From contig JAEBUN010000014.1 of NCBI GenBank assembly GCA_023014365.1, positions 62,001-126,000 on the forward strand: a DNA stretch of 64,000 nucleotides, written 5' to 3'. Below the pieces are notes generated by a model. The model made no database searches. It was given only the letters and a program-made list of their open reading frames with translations, and had not been told where the DNA came from. This stretch comes from Lepiota brunneoincarnata. Lineage: Eukaryota > Basidiomycota > Agaricomycetes > Agaricales > Agaricaceae. Position numbers and translations under genes: made by a program. Numbering within the stretch: the first letter of the stretch is position 1; every line of letters begins with the position of its first letter. This document shows positions 11,526 to 23,100 of the stretch, one piece after another.

Positions 11526-12985
11526 ACTATACTACTATCATAAAGCTGGTACCTACCATATATTATCCTTACACTTATTCAATGATTGGCCTATGATTAT
11601 ATGAAAAACTGTTATTTATATATAACAGTTGTTACATAGACTTCTGAGTATCATTCATCTTTTGATAGAGATACAGCTTTCAACTCTACTATCACCACAA
11701 AGCCCTGTATTGCTCTCATCAGTTACAATACTGAATCTATCCAGGTCTACCATTGGTATCTGTACTTTCTGTGGAGACAAGTCACAAATATTATTTATGA
11801 CTTGTGATTGACTTAAATGAAACTGAAGAGTGATACTACAGTCATAAATGGCATTTGTGACTTGTGATTGACATAAATGGAACTGAAGAGTGATAATATA
11901 GTCATAAATGGCATTTATGACTTGTGATTGACATAAATGGAACTAGAAAGTGATAATATAGTCACAAATGGCATTTGTGACTTGTGATTAACATAAATGG
12001 AACTAGAAAGTGATCCTATAGTCACAAATGGCATTTGTGACTTGTCATTAACATAAATGGAACTAGAAAGTGATCCTATAGTCACAAATGGCATTTGTGA
12101 CTTGTCATTAACATAAATGGAACTAGAAAGTGATCCTATAGTCACAAATGGCATTTGTGACTTGTCATTAACATAAATGGAACTAGAAAGTGATCCTATA
12201 GTCACAAATGGCATTTGTGACTTGTCATTAACATAAATGGAACTAGAAAGTGATCCTATAGTCACAAATGGCATTTGTGACTTGTCATTAACATAAATGG
12301 AACTATAGTCACAAATGGCATTTGTGACTTGTCATTAACATAAATGGAACTAGAAAGTGATCCTATAGTCACAAATGGCATTTGTGACTTGTCATTAACA
12401 TAAATGGAACTAGAAAGTGATCCTATAGTCACAAATGGCATTTGTGACTTGTCATTAACATAAATGGAACTAGAAAGTGATCCTATAGTCACAAATGGCA
12501 TTTGTGACTTGTAATTAACATAAATGGAACTAGAAAGTGAACCTATAGTCACAAATGCCATTTGTGACTTGTAATTAACATAAATGGAACTAGAAAGTGA
12601 TCCTATAGTCACAAATGCCATTTGTGACCTACTAGACTACCATCATAATTCTGGTACCTACCATGTATATCTTCACAATTATAGGCCAACAATTGGCCTA
12701 CACAGTTTAGTAGTTTCTCCAGGGATCTGAGACATAAGATTGACAGCCTATAATCATGTGAAAAGCTGTTATTTATAAAGAAGCTGTCACATGAGCTTCT
12801 GATTATCATCCATCTTTTGATGGAGATACAGCTTTCAACTTTACTACCACCATAAAGCCCTGTATTGCTCTTATCCAATCTCACAATACAATGTCAGTTA
12901 CACATACTCCATTCTTGCACTGAATACTTACCTAGATCCATCTAGGTCCACCACTGCCATCTGTACTCTCTCTGGAAAGATCAAG
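11517..12985. repeat. Long direct duplication flanking the satellite (11517-11780 and 12620-12985)
   Basis: Both segments share, in order, the words CTGGTACCTACCAT, TTTTGAT-GAGATACAGCTTTC and AAAGCCCTGTATTGCTCT. The right copy is longer by internal insertions. The 60-bp array lies between the two copies. Confidence 0.75.
11841..12628. repeat. 60-bp tandem satellite, 14 palindrome-bearing units
   Basis: Fourteen units start at 11841, 11901, 11961, 12021, 12081, 12141, 12201, 12261, 12308, 12368, 12428, 12488, 12548 and 12608. The period is exactly 60 bp except one unit of 47 bp (13-bp deletion). Each contains GTCACAAATGG/CATTTGTGAC, a 10+1+10 palindrome. The central units are almost identical and outer units are diverged, the usual signature of unequal-exchange homogenisation. 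An isolated copy of the palindrome occurs at 15469-15489. Confidence 0.95.
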
Positions 12986-13343
12986 AAAACTCAGAACCAT
13001 AACAGCTGCTTCCATTGCAATATTTATAAACTCAAAGGTAGTAAATCACCCAAAAGAGTGACAAAGCTGTCACTAATAGCATTTGTGACTTGTGATTAAT
13101 CCAATTCTAATTATATCTGATGCATTTGATCAATCAGGATCATTTCAATCACTCCACAACATCAGAAAACCTGTGTCATAATAAGAAGGCTATGCTTCTG
13201 ATGATTTATATTTAGATATCTTTCCTATGAAACCCCAACTAACCAAATAAGGACATAGCCTAGCAAAACCTATATAAACTTCCATTTCTCTTCTCAGACA
13301 TCCATCAAAACACCCCCAATCCAACATCCACACCTTTCTTATA

Positions 13344-15344
13344 ATGTCTACCAACCCTTCTCAGACATCTGCCCCCCTTTCCTCTGCTTTGATAAACTAT
13401 CCAATCTCTTCTATACAGAACTTAACACCAGAAGAAAAGGAAACTCTTCTGAAACATCTTCCAATGATGTCATCCAGTGTTGATCACCCATATCTCAACA
13501 TCTCTGAAGCCAATCACATCCATCATTTGTTTTACATCACAGATGGACTCTACAAGGCTGGAGTTCCCTATCACATTCCCAATCATTTTACCTATACTGG
13601 TACCCCCCCCCTCTACAACCTTAAAAACATTTTTGCAGTATCCTGAGCTTGTCACCAAGCTTTGTTTTATTCTTTCAACTGGCACCACCATCCAAAGTGG
13701 TGCTCACCTGGAGTCATTTTCTCTACTGGCACAATATCCTGTAATTCCCTCGGTTTGTACTCAATAATTAATACATATTTTGGATATAATTGTTAACAAA
13801 TATTGTAGCTCAACCTCATGATATTTGAGGATATCATTGCTCAAGACCAAGCCTGTAGGAAATTTTCAGAGAACACACGCACAAGTTTTGAAGCTATTTT
13901 GGCCAAGAATCTTCCCCAACAAAGCTTACTCAGAAAGGCTTTGCATAATGGTACCCAGGAAGAGTTCACCAAACTTAGATCCAAGAAGACTCTTTCTGCC
14001 TCTACTAGTGATGCCATATTCAGGCTTTGTCAGACTCCAAAGCTTCTGCCAGTTGGGAAGAGCTTTGTAAGTAGATTTTTTACTTCAACAATCATGAGCT
14101 GAATCCATATTTGTTAGATATATTCAGCCTATGTATTCAGCTCAAAAGGGCCAGTTGCCCAGTTCATTCAGTTAACCAAATATATATATTGGCTAGTAAG
14201 TATATTCATATTCCTTCTATTTTTGTGTTTAACTCAATATAACTATTTTTGGAGGCTGGTGTTATCTTAATCAATATAGATAACATTATTCAACGTGGTG
14301 GTGGACGTTCATTCAACTTTCCAGCTAATACAGAACTTGAACTGGAATACCAACTGGCCAAACAGTATAGATATGAGATGGATTTTGAAAGTGTACAAGC
14401 CCAGGCACAGCATGTATGTATTTCAAATTGTTTCTAATTCATATATTTAATGGTTTTAATAGCTTTTTAAACATGTTCTCTCTCACTCTGCTCAACTTGG
14501 ACCAACAGCAGGAGTAACTCTGCAAAATACTCGACGATTGGTTCCAAAATCTGGCTTGCCCTCAATACAACAATATGAAGGCATTTACCAGCATCTGCTT
14601 CAATTGCTTGCCAACACTCCTCCTTGGTATGATTTTTTGACATTGTTTGGGTTGACAGAGAACATGCCCTTGCCTGGGGCTAAGGCCCAACACATCAACA
14701 ATCCCAATATGAGGGATTATACTATGTTTCCTGCAGACCCAAGGGTAATACATAGTGAGTATTATAAATTTTTTGTTATATAGGTAACAACTTATTATAT
14801 TTAAATAGACCCTACATCTCAGCCACATGCAGCTTCTACCCCCTCTTCTGATGATATCAATGAACTCCAGCCACCCACACCCTCTCCAGCAGTCCTTCCT
14901 ATTGCCACTGTTACTTCACCAATCTGAACCCCACCATCACCTGATGACTCTGAGTTTGGTGGCATCAGACCAACAACAGAAGCTGAGCTCCTGGAGGTGG
15001 AGAGAGTTGAGATTCAGAAAGGGTTGAAAAAGCTAATCACAGAAGAAGTGATGAATGAGCTGCGAAACACTGCTAGCATCCAGGAGAGATTGGGAAAGTT
15101 GACAAATATTTATGGAGATGTTGAGAGTCCAGAGCAAATGGTTGTCTGCAAAGGGAAGAGGAAAGCTCTGGGAAGCACTGGAGTATCTCCCCAAAAGAAG
15201 CACATCAGAGATTGCAAAGTGGAGGTTGTCATACCATCTTGGAAAGGGACAAAGGGAAAGGGGAAGAGGAAGGAAAAAGAAGTGGAGCCAGACAGTGATG
15301 ATGATATGGGAGCAGAAAGTGAAGAACAATCTGAGGAGGATTGA
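13344..15344 (+). CDS. Unrecognised multi-exon gene, acidic/basic C-terminus
   Basis: Opens with ATG at 13344 (MSTNPSQTSAPLSSAL). Coding segments separated by short introns can be followed at 13344-13745, 13810-14068, about 14120-14195, 14250-14413, 14510-14755 and 14815-15344. The last ends in KGKRK-type basic clusters and a run of Asp/Glu before TGA, suggesting a nuclear or chromatin-bound protein (inference). I do not recognise the family. A C9 homopolymer (13603-13611) separates two frames that otherwise read smoothly; no good splice pair preserves the frame there, so a C indel (mutation or sequencing error) is likely. It lies between the satellite and a lone copy of its palindrome, and may belong to one mobile unit. 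Confidence 0.45.
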
Positions 15345-15468
15345 TATGTGTGAATTATGACTTGAATAATATATTTTGTGATACTCAGATAGAATAATAA
15401 TGAGTGAGATGACAAGAATGATAGTGAGAGAAGGTATACATGCTAGATATAAGATTATGGTGTGATAT

Positions 15469-15489
15469 GTCACAAATGGCATTTGTGAC
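15469..15489. repeat. Isolated copy of the satellite palindrome
   Basis: GTCACAAATGGCATTTGTGAC, identical to the core of the satellite 2.8 kb upstream, about 125 bp after the stop of the unrecognised gene. Confidence 0.85.
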
Positions 15490-16660
15490 CTTGTCACCCA
15501 AGTCTCCATCATGTCTTGCAGGTTTTCTGGGGAGTTGAAAGTTTGCATATTTGAGGGGATGGATAACAGTATATGAACTCTGAAATTACAAAGGGAATTG
15601 GTAGGTAGAATATGGAGTAATAAATTAATCTTTATGGAAAATGATCTGTCTGTGGAGGATGCTAGAGTAAATCAATACTTCCAAAACCTGGGATTCCTGG
15701 GGGAGTATACAGGTACTCTGACCAAGCAAAGACACAGGCCTAACACCTAAAGAAAACATTGAGAAAAAACATATTTGATAGAAGAATGAATGGGATGCAT
15801 TCTGGGTGCTATATATGTTCAACTGCTTTGATATCCCAGTGATCTGGTGCTGTTTTATGCCTATCCAGGGCTTAAATTTACAGGAATTTATTAATAGGTG
15901 GATTGTTGAGGAATTGGACATGGGCTTTGATGACTTATCACATCTGAAAAAGCACATTTTGACTGCCCTCCACTGCCTCAATAGCTCCCATAGTCTGGGA
16001 CCCAAATGTGATTGGGATCCATATAGGCATGCAAAATTCACAACTCAAAGTAATAGAGAAATTGTGGAGGAATGAATATTCTTTCTTATTTCAAAGATAT
16101 TCCATTTATGTATTGCCCCCTTTGCTCTATTGCCATGCAATTTTGAGGGTTATGGCCCACTAATTACCCAAAAACATTCACAAAGTTACAAGTTACTTCT
16201 GTAAGAGGAACACTAGACAAAGCTCTATTTAATTCTGTAGTACATCCACTTTTTGACAGTCCTAGAGTAACTCTCCCAACTTCATATTCAAGAAACCTTC
16301 TCTTTGCATCACTTGTATGAGCTTCTAGCAGTCCCCAAATAAATATATAGGTAGGATGCTGAGATAATTAAATTTCCTTCAAAAATTCTGATTTTGGGGA
16401 GATGCTAACAAATACTGATCAATACTAAACAGTTGATTGCCTTTTACTAGCTCTAATATTACCATACTTTAATGATTAGTGCAGGCCTTAAGCTACATAG
16501 GCCTACAGAAATCCTGAGTTAAAGTGATAAAGAGAATATAGAGTGATGGCAATGTCATGTTATTTCTGTGACTTCTAGTAGTCCAATCATCACAGAACAG
16601 AAATCCCCAAATAATTCAATGGGCAGAACACCAAGGGATGCAAACTTCTTTGACAACTAC
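15490..16660. other. CpG-poor intergenic DNA; no supported gene
   Basis: A short open frame (15806-16075) has no recognisable motif. Otherwise AT-rich sequence with no repeat structure I can define. Confidence 0.45.
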
Positions 16661-17169
16661 TGTAAGGGCAACCTGGTAGTTGTATTGTGTTGGCTGAGCA
16701 GGGAGAAATCTTAGATAATTGAGTAAAGTTTCTCCAAGCTCACCTACACTACTCATACTACCTGCTGTAAGGTCCAAGTTGAGTAATCTACTCTACATAA
16801 ATAGCCATGAGGTGTCAGGGATGCCTAAAGTGAGTATAGTCAGGAATGGGCCTAGGATGGGGTCATATGCACCAGTGAGGGTTTGTGTCTGCATTGGAGG
16901 GGTGTAGGAGGGAATTCCAAGCACTGGGGTCCTAGGGGACAGATTTTCAGGCCCAGGGAGGCTGGAAATTGGCTTTCCAGATGCAGGAGGGCTGGGAGTT
17001 GGATTTTTGAGCATAGGGAGGCTGGCAATCAGATTTCCGAATACAGAGGAGCTGGGGACCACATTTCCAAGTGCAGGGAGGTTGAGGGTTAGATTTCCGA
17101 ATGCAGGGAGTCTGGGGATCAGAATTCCATATCTGAGGTTGTGAGCAATGACCCAGAGTTCCTCTTACA
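16661..17169 (-). repeat. LTR family A, minus strand, no visible TSD
   Basis: The reverse complement runs from TGTAAGAGGAAC to GGTTGCCCTTACA, homologous end to end to 139-617, including the 30-bp minisatellite. Flanking pentamers (ACTAC left, GAAAT right) differ, so this is either a recombined solo LTR or an element end whose partner is lost. Confidence 0.8.
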
Positions 17170-17319
17170 GAAATGAACCCAATGCTTCTAACCCTATTAG
17201 AAGTAAACACCAAAGCCACCCATGCCACAAAACTCCATAACAAGCAACATAATCCAACCAAATCAGCCAATCAAAAAGAAAAAAAACTGGAATCAAACAA
17301 GGAACCACCTGAGATCCCT

Positions 17320-17941
17320 TGTTATGATCCTTGTTCCTTCTGTATCTGAATATAACTGGAGAAGGCCTTCAATCACTCTACAAGGTGTCCAAGACAGTTG
17401 GCCTTGCAGAGCTTAGTGGATCATGCTCAATGAGATAATGAGGAAACACACCAAGTTAAGGCAGAGAGAGGTTAATGACCACTGTTAACAAGATTAAAGC
17501 TTAAGGCTTTAATCTCTACTTGTACAAGCCTTTATATATGTACCTATGAGATACCTTATACTTATTATAGGTTATAGAACTATCCTACTTGTCCTGCACC
17601 ACCTTGACCATGATGCACATCCTAGCTGATGGCATCCTGCTACTCTTCGTATCTTACAATGAGTCACTGTCCTCATTCTCCATTCCACTGCTGTGCAATG
17701 TTCCATCACTTTCCTCTGACTCATTATCCTCTTCTCCTGATCTTATCTCCATGGCTTCTTCTTCATTCTCACTTGCCACCCTCTCAGTGCTTCCATCTGT
17801 GCTGGAGGTTAGATTGGTTGATCTATAGCTATCTCCTTCCTCCTTGGGGTATTCCAGAATATTCTCCAAGGTTATCTCCATTCCTACATCTCTTGCATGG
17901 CATTGTAGTACTCCTCCTCTTCATCTTCATACTCCTGTGCC
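17320..17941 (-). repeat. Partial LTR of element 2 family (family B), minus strand
   Basis: Reads on the minus strand as the distal part of the element 2 LTR, ending GATCATAACA. It retains the TATA region, the AGATTAAAGC/GCTTTAATCT hairpin and the acidic ORF ending in the same stop. The first ~85 bp of the LTR are missing where a family A LTR begins at 17942. Confidence 0.85.
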
Positions 17942-18156
17942 TGTAAGGGGAACTCCAGGTCATTGCCCACAACCACAAATTTGGAATTCTGATCCCCAGA
18001 CTCCCTACCTTTGGAAATCTAACCCCCAGCCTCCCAATGCTCAGAAATCCGATTCCCAGCTTCCCAATGCTCAGCAAATCCGATTCCCAACCTCCCAATG
18101 CTCGGAAATCCGACTCCCAGCCCTCCTACACTCAGAAATCTGTCCCCCAGCACACA
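17942..18156 (+). repeat. 5' half of a family A LTR
   Basis: Starts TGTAAGGGGAACTCCAGG exactly where family B LTR sequence stops, then carries the 30-bp minisatellite. It is cut off at the KDZ left terminus; the LTR remainder is not found beyond the KDZ right end. Confidence 0.8.
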
Positions 18157-18396
18157 TAGTCAACCTACAGTGTATTGAGTGAGTGGGGCCAGCGAAGACA
18201 TACATAGTATCAAGTGAGTGGGGCTCAGCAGGCCCACTGAGACATACATTGTATCGAGTGAGTGGGACTCAGCAGGCCTGCTGGGTTGGTCCATCATCCT
18301 ATATAGCTCCGCTCGTGTGTTTGGGAAGCACATCAGAGGGGCCCTTAGGATCCAAGGATCATGGAGGCATAGAATGCTAGGCTCAGAAGTGGATAG
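18157..18396 (+). repeat. KDZ left TIR, outer part
   Basis: Inverted match to 48310-48549, including two tandem motifs CATACATAGTATCAAGTGAG and CATACATTGTATCGAGTGAG and the TATATAGCTCC block. Interrupted at 18396 by element 1 and resumes at 24585. Confidence 0.9.
18392..18396 (+). repeat. Target-site duplication of element 1 (left)
   Basis: GATAG, repeated at 24580-24584 right after the 3' LTR. Confidence 0.95.
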
Positions 18397-18858
18397 TGTA
18401 AGGGGACAATCCACAAACACCCCTAAGCCTCCCAGCACACTGTACATCCCCCCTTTCAAACGTTTACACCCCAAACATAACCAGAATGCACCAGAGGTCC
18501 CCTCACTGCCCAGTTAAACCCCTCCCTTCACCCTCTACACCCTCCTTAACCCTCACCTGCTTCCTCCCATTTCCTGTAGACTTCAGACTGTTATCTTCAC
18601 TCCCCACACTCATTTTAATCACACCTGGCCTTGTGCAACACCCAGACACCACCGTCAAGCCTTGTTCAATTTATATTGATTATATAAGTCAAGTATATAC
18701 ATAGTTTTCGCCTGCAGGGGTTCCCTCATCCTATTCTCTTAGGATTTCCCTGCAGGTATGGACTCCCTACTTAGCTCACAGATTAATAATACTTAGGATT
18801 TCCCTGCAGTGACGTTTCGGCTCCCTGAGTTGTCCGAACCCTCCAGGTTGCCCTAACA
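18397..18858 (+). repeat. 5' LTR of element 1
   Basis: TGTAAGGGG...CCCTAACA, 462 bp. TATATA at 18694-18699. The presumed R start (ATCCTATTCT, 18728-18737) is 34 nt downstream. Confidence 0.97.
18694..18699 (+). promoter_or_regulatory. TATA box of element 1 LTR promoter
   Basis: TATATA placed 34 nt before the segment complementary to the primer-binding site, a spacing consistent with transcription starting at that segment. Confidence 0.6.
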
Positions 18859-18860
18859 GA

Positions 18861-18870
18861 AGAATAGGAT
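18861..18870 (+). other. Primer-binding site of element 1, self-priming type
   Basis: AGAATAGGAT begins 2 nt after the 5' LTR and is the exact reverse complement of LTR positions 18728-18737. No resemblance to a tRNA 3' end was noticed. In Tf1/sushi chromoviruses the mRNA 5' end folds back and primes at such a site; the geometry here fits that mechanism. Confidence 0.65.
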
Positions 18871-18992
18871 CCCCCTAACGAGACCAGTCCGGTGTCCATA
18901 GGCCCTACCCTGTCCATAACGTGTTTTTCGACTCAGTAGCAGCCTAACACTCAGCACTCTTCTCTCCCCTCGTCCAACCTCGTCTCTCACTC

Positions 18993-20195
18993 ATGTCACA
19001 GCAAAATGCACCGGAAAACGGGCCCTCAGACCCTCTGGCTATGATTGCCCAACTCCAGCAGGACGTGGCATCGGTGATGACTAGGCAGGCCGACTCCGAG
19101 CTGGCCCTCACGGAAGTGATCCAGTCGATTCAAACCACCCTTCAAGAACTCTCCCAACGTCCAAAAACCCCAAATGCTCCTGACGCGACTCCACCCGTCC
19201 CCGACACGTCCCCTCCCTCTACCCAACGCACTCGCTCCTCAAAAGTCAAACCAGCGACTCCACCAGACTTCTCGGGTGACCGAACGCATGGGAGGGCCTT
19301 CTTGAACTCCTGTAACACTTACCTACGACTCTGCCCGACTCATTTCGCCTCGGACCAGCAGAAGATACTCTGGGCTATGTCGTTCATGAAAGAGGGGCGT
19401 GCTGCTAAGTGGACGGATCAGATATTTCGGTGGGAAGATAGGAACCAAGGAGCAGAGAGGTTCCTAGATTGGGAGGACTTTCAAGGCGAATTCCGTAAGC
19501 ACTTCTTCCCCGTGGACTCCGAGGCAGCTGCTGTCAATCGGCTGGAAGGTACAGAGTACTTCCAACGAAACAGGAACGTCGAAGACTACCTGGACGAGTT
19601 CCTAGAGCTTATCTCGGACTCCGGGTACAAAGATGACAAGACCATCGTTGTCAAGTTCCGTTGAGGCCTCCGCCCGGCCATACAGACCGCAGTAGCCACG
19701 ATGACGGCCAACCGACCCTCGGACAATGCTCCGGAGGCTTGGTACAAGGCAGTGCAGCTCATAGATCAGAACCGAGCTGCCAACGATGCCTTCCAAGCCT
19801 TGGGGCGGACACAAATACCCTCGGCAAAGCCCTCCGCCAACCCCTATCGCCTCACATCTGCCCCTGTTGCCCCCCTTGCCACATCAACTTCGACCCCCTT
19901 TCCATCAGCCCGCTCCTTTGCCCACGTCACCCCCACTCTGACCAAACCTGTCCCAATGGATATTGATGCGACCAGAAAGGCCACGACGACGCCCGTAGTC
20001 TGCTACAGATGCCACCAGCCGGGCCACGTCAAATCCGAATGCCCTAGGCGCTTCGACGTTTGCTTCTTAGACTTGGAGGAGAGGGAAGCCCTGATTCAGC
20101 AATTATTAGCTGAGAAAGACATCGTGGAAGCTCAAGGGTCATCGGAACATCGAGAAAGCGAAGACAAGACGGATTTTGTCTCAGGCGGTCGGTGA
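18993..20195 (+). pseudogene. gag of element 1, with an in-frame TGA
   Basis: One reading frame of 400 codons from ATG 18993 to TGA 20193-20195, broken once by TGA at 19662-19664. Upstream: capsid-like helical domain (WTDQIFRWEDR, FRKHFFPVDSEAAAVNRLEG). Downstream: GLRPAIQTAVATM, then a CCHC nucleocapsid knuckle (C-x2-C-x4-H-x4-C, YRCHQPGHVKSECPRR, about 20000-20050). The stop replaces a residue in the KFR-x-GLRP motif and is one C-to-T change at a CpG from CGA (Arg). The gag stop overlaps the -1 frame that leads into pol. Confidence 0.9.
20171..20177 (+). promoter_or_regulatory. Candidate -1 ribosomal frameshift heptamer (gag to pol), element 1
   Basis: G-GAT-TTT in the gag frame, 15 nt before the gag stop. 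Slipping back one base gives GGA TTT TGT CTC AGG CGG and joins the pol frame, which is open from 20114. The same heptamer and the same shifted peptide start (GFCLRR) occur at the end of gag in element 2. Confidence 0.65.
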
Positions 20196-23100
20196 ATAGT
20201 GTGCCCCGGTCGCCCACAGGGAGTAGGTACAGTGTATTACCCATAGACCTAATAAACAACACTGTCCCTACCCGAAACCCGATCCCTGTACAAGACACAC
20301 CCCCTTTAAGCTCTTCCTTGCCTAAACGACTGAGACGGCCGAAATGGGAGCGGCGTTTGCCCCCGGTGTTCAAGATATCTTCAGCAGAGTCTCTGCAGTC
20401 GCTTCATCTGACAGTGGAGCTAGAAACGACGGACACAGCGGAACGGAAGGTCACTCAGGCCCTCCTGGACAGCGGGGCGACAAGCTGCTTCGTCGACCGC
20501 GATTTCGTACAGAGAAATCGTCTCAACATGCGCCCCCTTTCCCAGCCCATCCCCGTCTTCAATGTTGATGGCACCGAGAACAAAGCGGGTTCAATTACGG
20601 AGGTCTTAGACATAGTTCTCCGTTACAAATCTCACTCAGAGCGCACCACCTTGGCGGTCACATCGCTCGGAAAGCAAGACTTACTACTCGGCTTCTCATG
20701 GTTGAAGGAGCATAACCCCGAAGTAGACTGGCAGACAGGTGAAGTCAGGATGACCCGATGCCCAGATAGGTGTTGCATACTGTGTAAGGAACAGCTGAGA
20801 ACTGAACGAAAGCTCCGGAAGGCCGAGATTAAAGCAATCTCGATGTGCTCGGAAGGCCCTTATCCACTCTCGGATGACAACTGGGAGGAGATTCAAGAGA
20901 TCCCGGGTCTTCAACCAAAATCCGAACGAGGGACCGGAGACGGCAAACGTATCTGGGCCACCGTTCTCCGTCCGGAACCCCAGTTCATCCAAGCGACCAG
21001 CACTACCTCCCAAAGACTCGCGGAGGCCTTCCACCGCAATTCGCAACCTCCTCGGGCATCCCCTGAAATCTCCGGCCTACTGGATCCCATTCCCGAGTAT
21101 CTCCGTGACTTCGCCTCCGTGTTCGAGAAAGAGTCCTTCAACTCTCTTCCGGAACAAAGGGCTTGGGACCATGCTATCGAGCTCATACCGGGAGCGACGC
21201 CTACAGGCTGCAAGGTATACCCTCTGGCCCCCTCTGAACAGTTAGAACTCGACTCCTTCATTCAGGAGAACTTAACTACCGGGAGAATCCGTGCTTCGAA
21301 GTCCCCCATGGCCTCTCCGGTGTTTTTCATTAAAAAGAAGGATGGCTCGCTCAGATTGGTTCAAGATTACCAAGCTCTTAACGCAATCACGGTGAAAAAT
21401 AAATACCCACTCCCACTCATCTTGGAGCTTGTAAATCAACTCCGAGGGGCCAAGTATTTCACCAAACTCGATATTCGCTGGGGTTTCAATAACGTACGGA
21501 TTAAACCCGGAGACGAATGGAAAGCAGCCTTCCGCACCAACCGGGGCCTCTTTGAGCCTCTAGTGATGTTCTTCGGACTTACCAACAGCCCCACTACTTT
21601 CCAGACGATGATGAACGATATCTTTAGGGACCTCATCGCAGAAGGGGTTGTTGTAGTATATCTCGACGACATCCTTATCTTCACAAGGACCGTAGAAGAA
21701 CATAGAAGAGTTACCCGTCGCGTTCTAGAGATACTTCGCCGCCACTGGCTCTACCTCCGACCGGAGAAGTGCGAGTTTGAGAAGACCAGGGTGGAGTACT
21801 TAGGGCTAGTCATTTCGGAAAATAAGGTGGAGATGGACCCGGTAAAGGTCGCCAGAGTACAGGAGTGGCCGACGCCTACAGACAAGCGAGAGGTCCAGGC
21901 GTTCCTGGGCTTCGTGAACTTCTATAGGCGTTTTATCCAAGATTTTTCACACTACGCCCACCCTCTGTTTGATCTCACTAAATCGGACACTCCTTGGCAA
22001 TGGGGAAAGCCAGAACATAGCACTTTCACCACCCTTAAGGAGCTAATCACGTCCGCGCCCGTTCTCGCCTCGCCGGACACCTCCTTGCCTTTCCGGCTCG
22101 AAGCGGACAGTTCGGATTTCGCCACTGGAGCGGTACTCTCTCAGCAGTCGGAGGAAGGTAAATGGCACCCGGTGGCATTCTATTCTAAATCCCTGGACCA
22201 GGCACAACGAAACTACGAGATTCACGACAAGGAAATGCTGGCGATCATCCGAGCACTCGAGGAATGGCGGCACTTCTTAGAAGGCGCCCCCCACGTCGTG
22301 GAAATCTGGTCAGACCACCGAAACCTAGAGTATTTCATGACAGCTAAAAAACTTAATCGCCGCCAAGCTCGCTGGTCACTCGTCTTGGCTCGCTTTGACT
22401 TCAAGCTTCACCACCGGCCGGGTAAATCGATGGGGAAAGCTGACGCGTTGTCCCGCCGTGCAGACCACGGCCCCGGAGATCGTGACAACGAAGATGTCGT
22501 CCTCTTGATGAGGGAGAAGCTTGCGATCTGAGCCCTCGAAGGAATTCAAGCCGCCGGCGAAGAACAAGTCCTTCTACGAGACATCCAAGCAGGGAATCGC
22601 TCCAAGACTGCAGAAGAGGCAGTCACGAATTCGGCCTGCAGGCTCAAGAAGTCCTCTTCTAGAACCGTACACTCATCCGAGTGGTCTAATGTGGATGGAC
22701 TGCTATTATTCCGAGGCCGGATCTACGTCCCGAACAGCAATGACCTCCGACGCCGCATCGTGGCCCTCTGCCACGATTCCCTGATCGGTGGGCACGCAGG
22801 TCGTTGGAAGACACTTGAATTGGTCTCCCGAAACTACTGGTGGCCGCAGATGTCTCGCTTCGTAGGTCAGTATGTCTCCACATGCGACTTATGCCTCAGA
22901 ACGGAGCCCCACCGTCACCTCCCTACCGGAGAACTTCACCCCTTGCCTATTCCCAAGTCCCAATGGGATACCATCAGCGTTGACTTTATTGTAGAGCTTC
23001 CTCCTTCGGCTGGGTATGACACCGTGATGACCGTAGTCGATTCGGCCTCCAAGCGAGCCCATTTCATCCCCACACACACCACGGTGACGGCCGAAGGAGC

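Noticed and set aside
11915..12621. Two 119-codon minus-strand frames with a 20-residue repeat
   Set aside because: They are the translation of the 60-bp satellite; open only because the unit length is a multiple of three and the unit lacks a stop in that frame.
11841..12628. CRISPR-like array
   Set aside because: Units are contiguous 60-bp tandem repeats with no variable spacers, in a eukaryotic genome.
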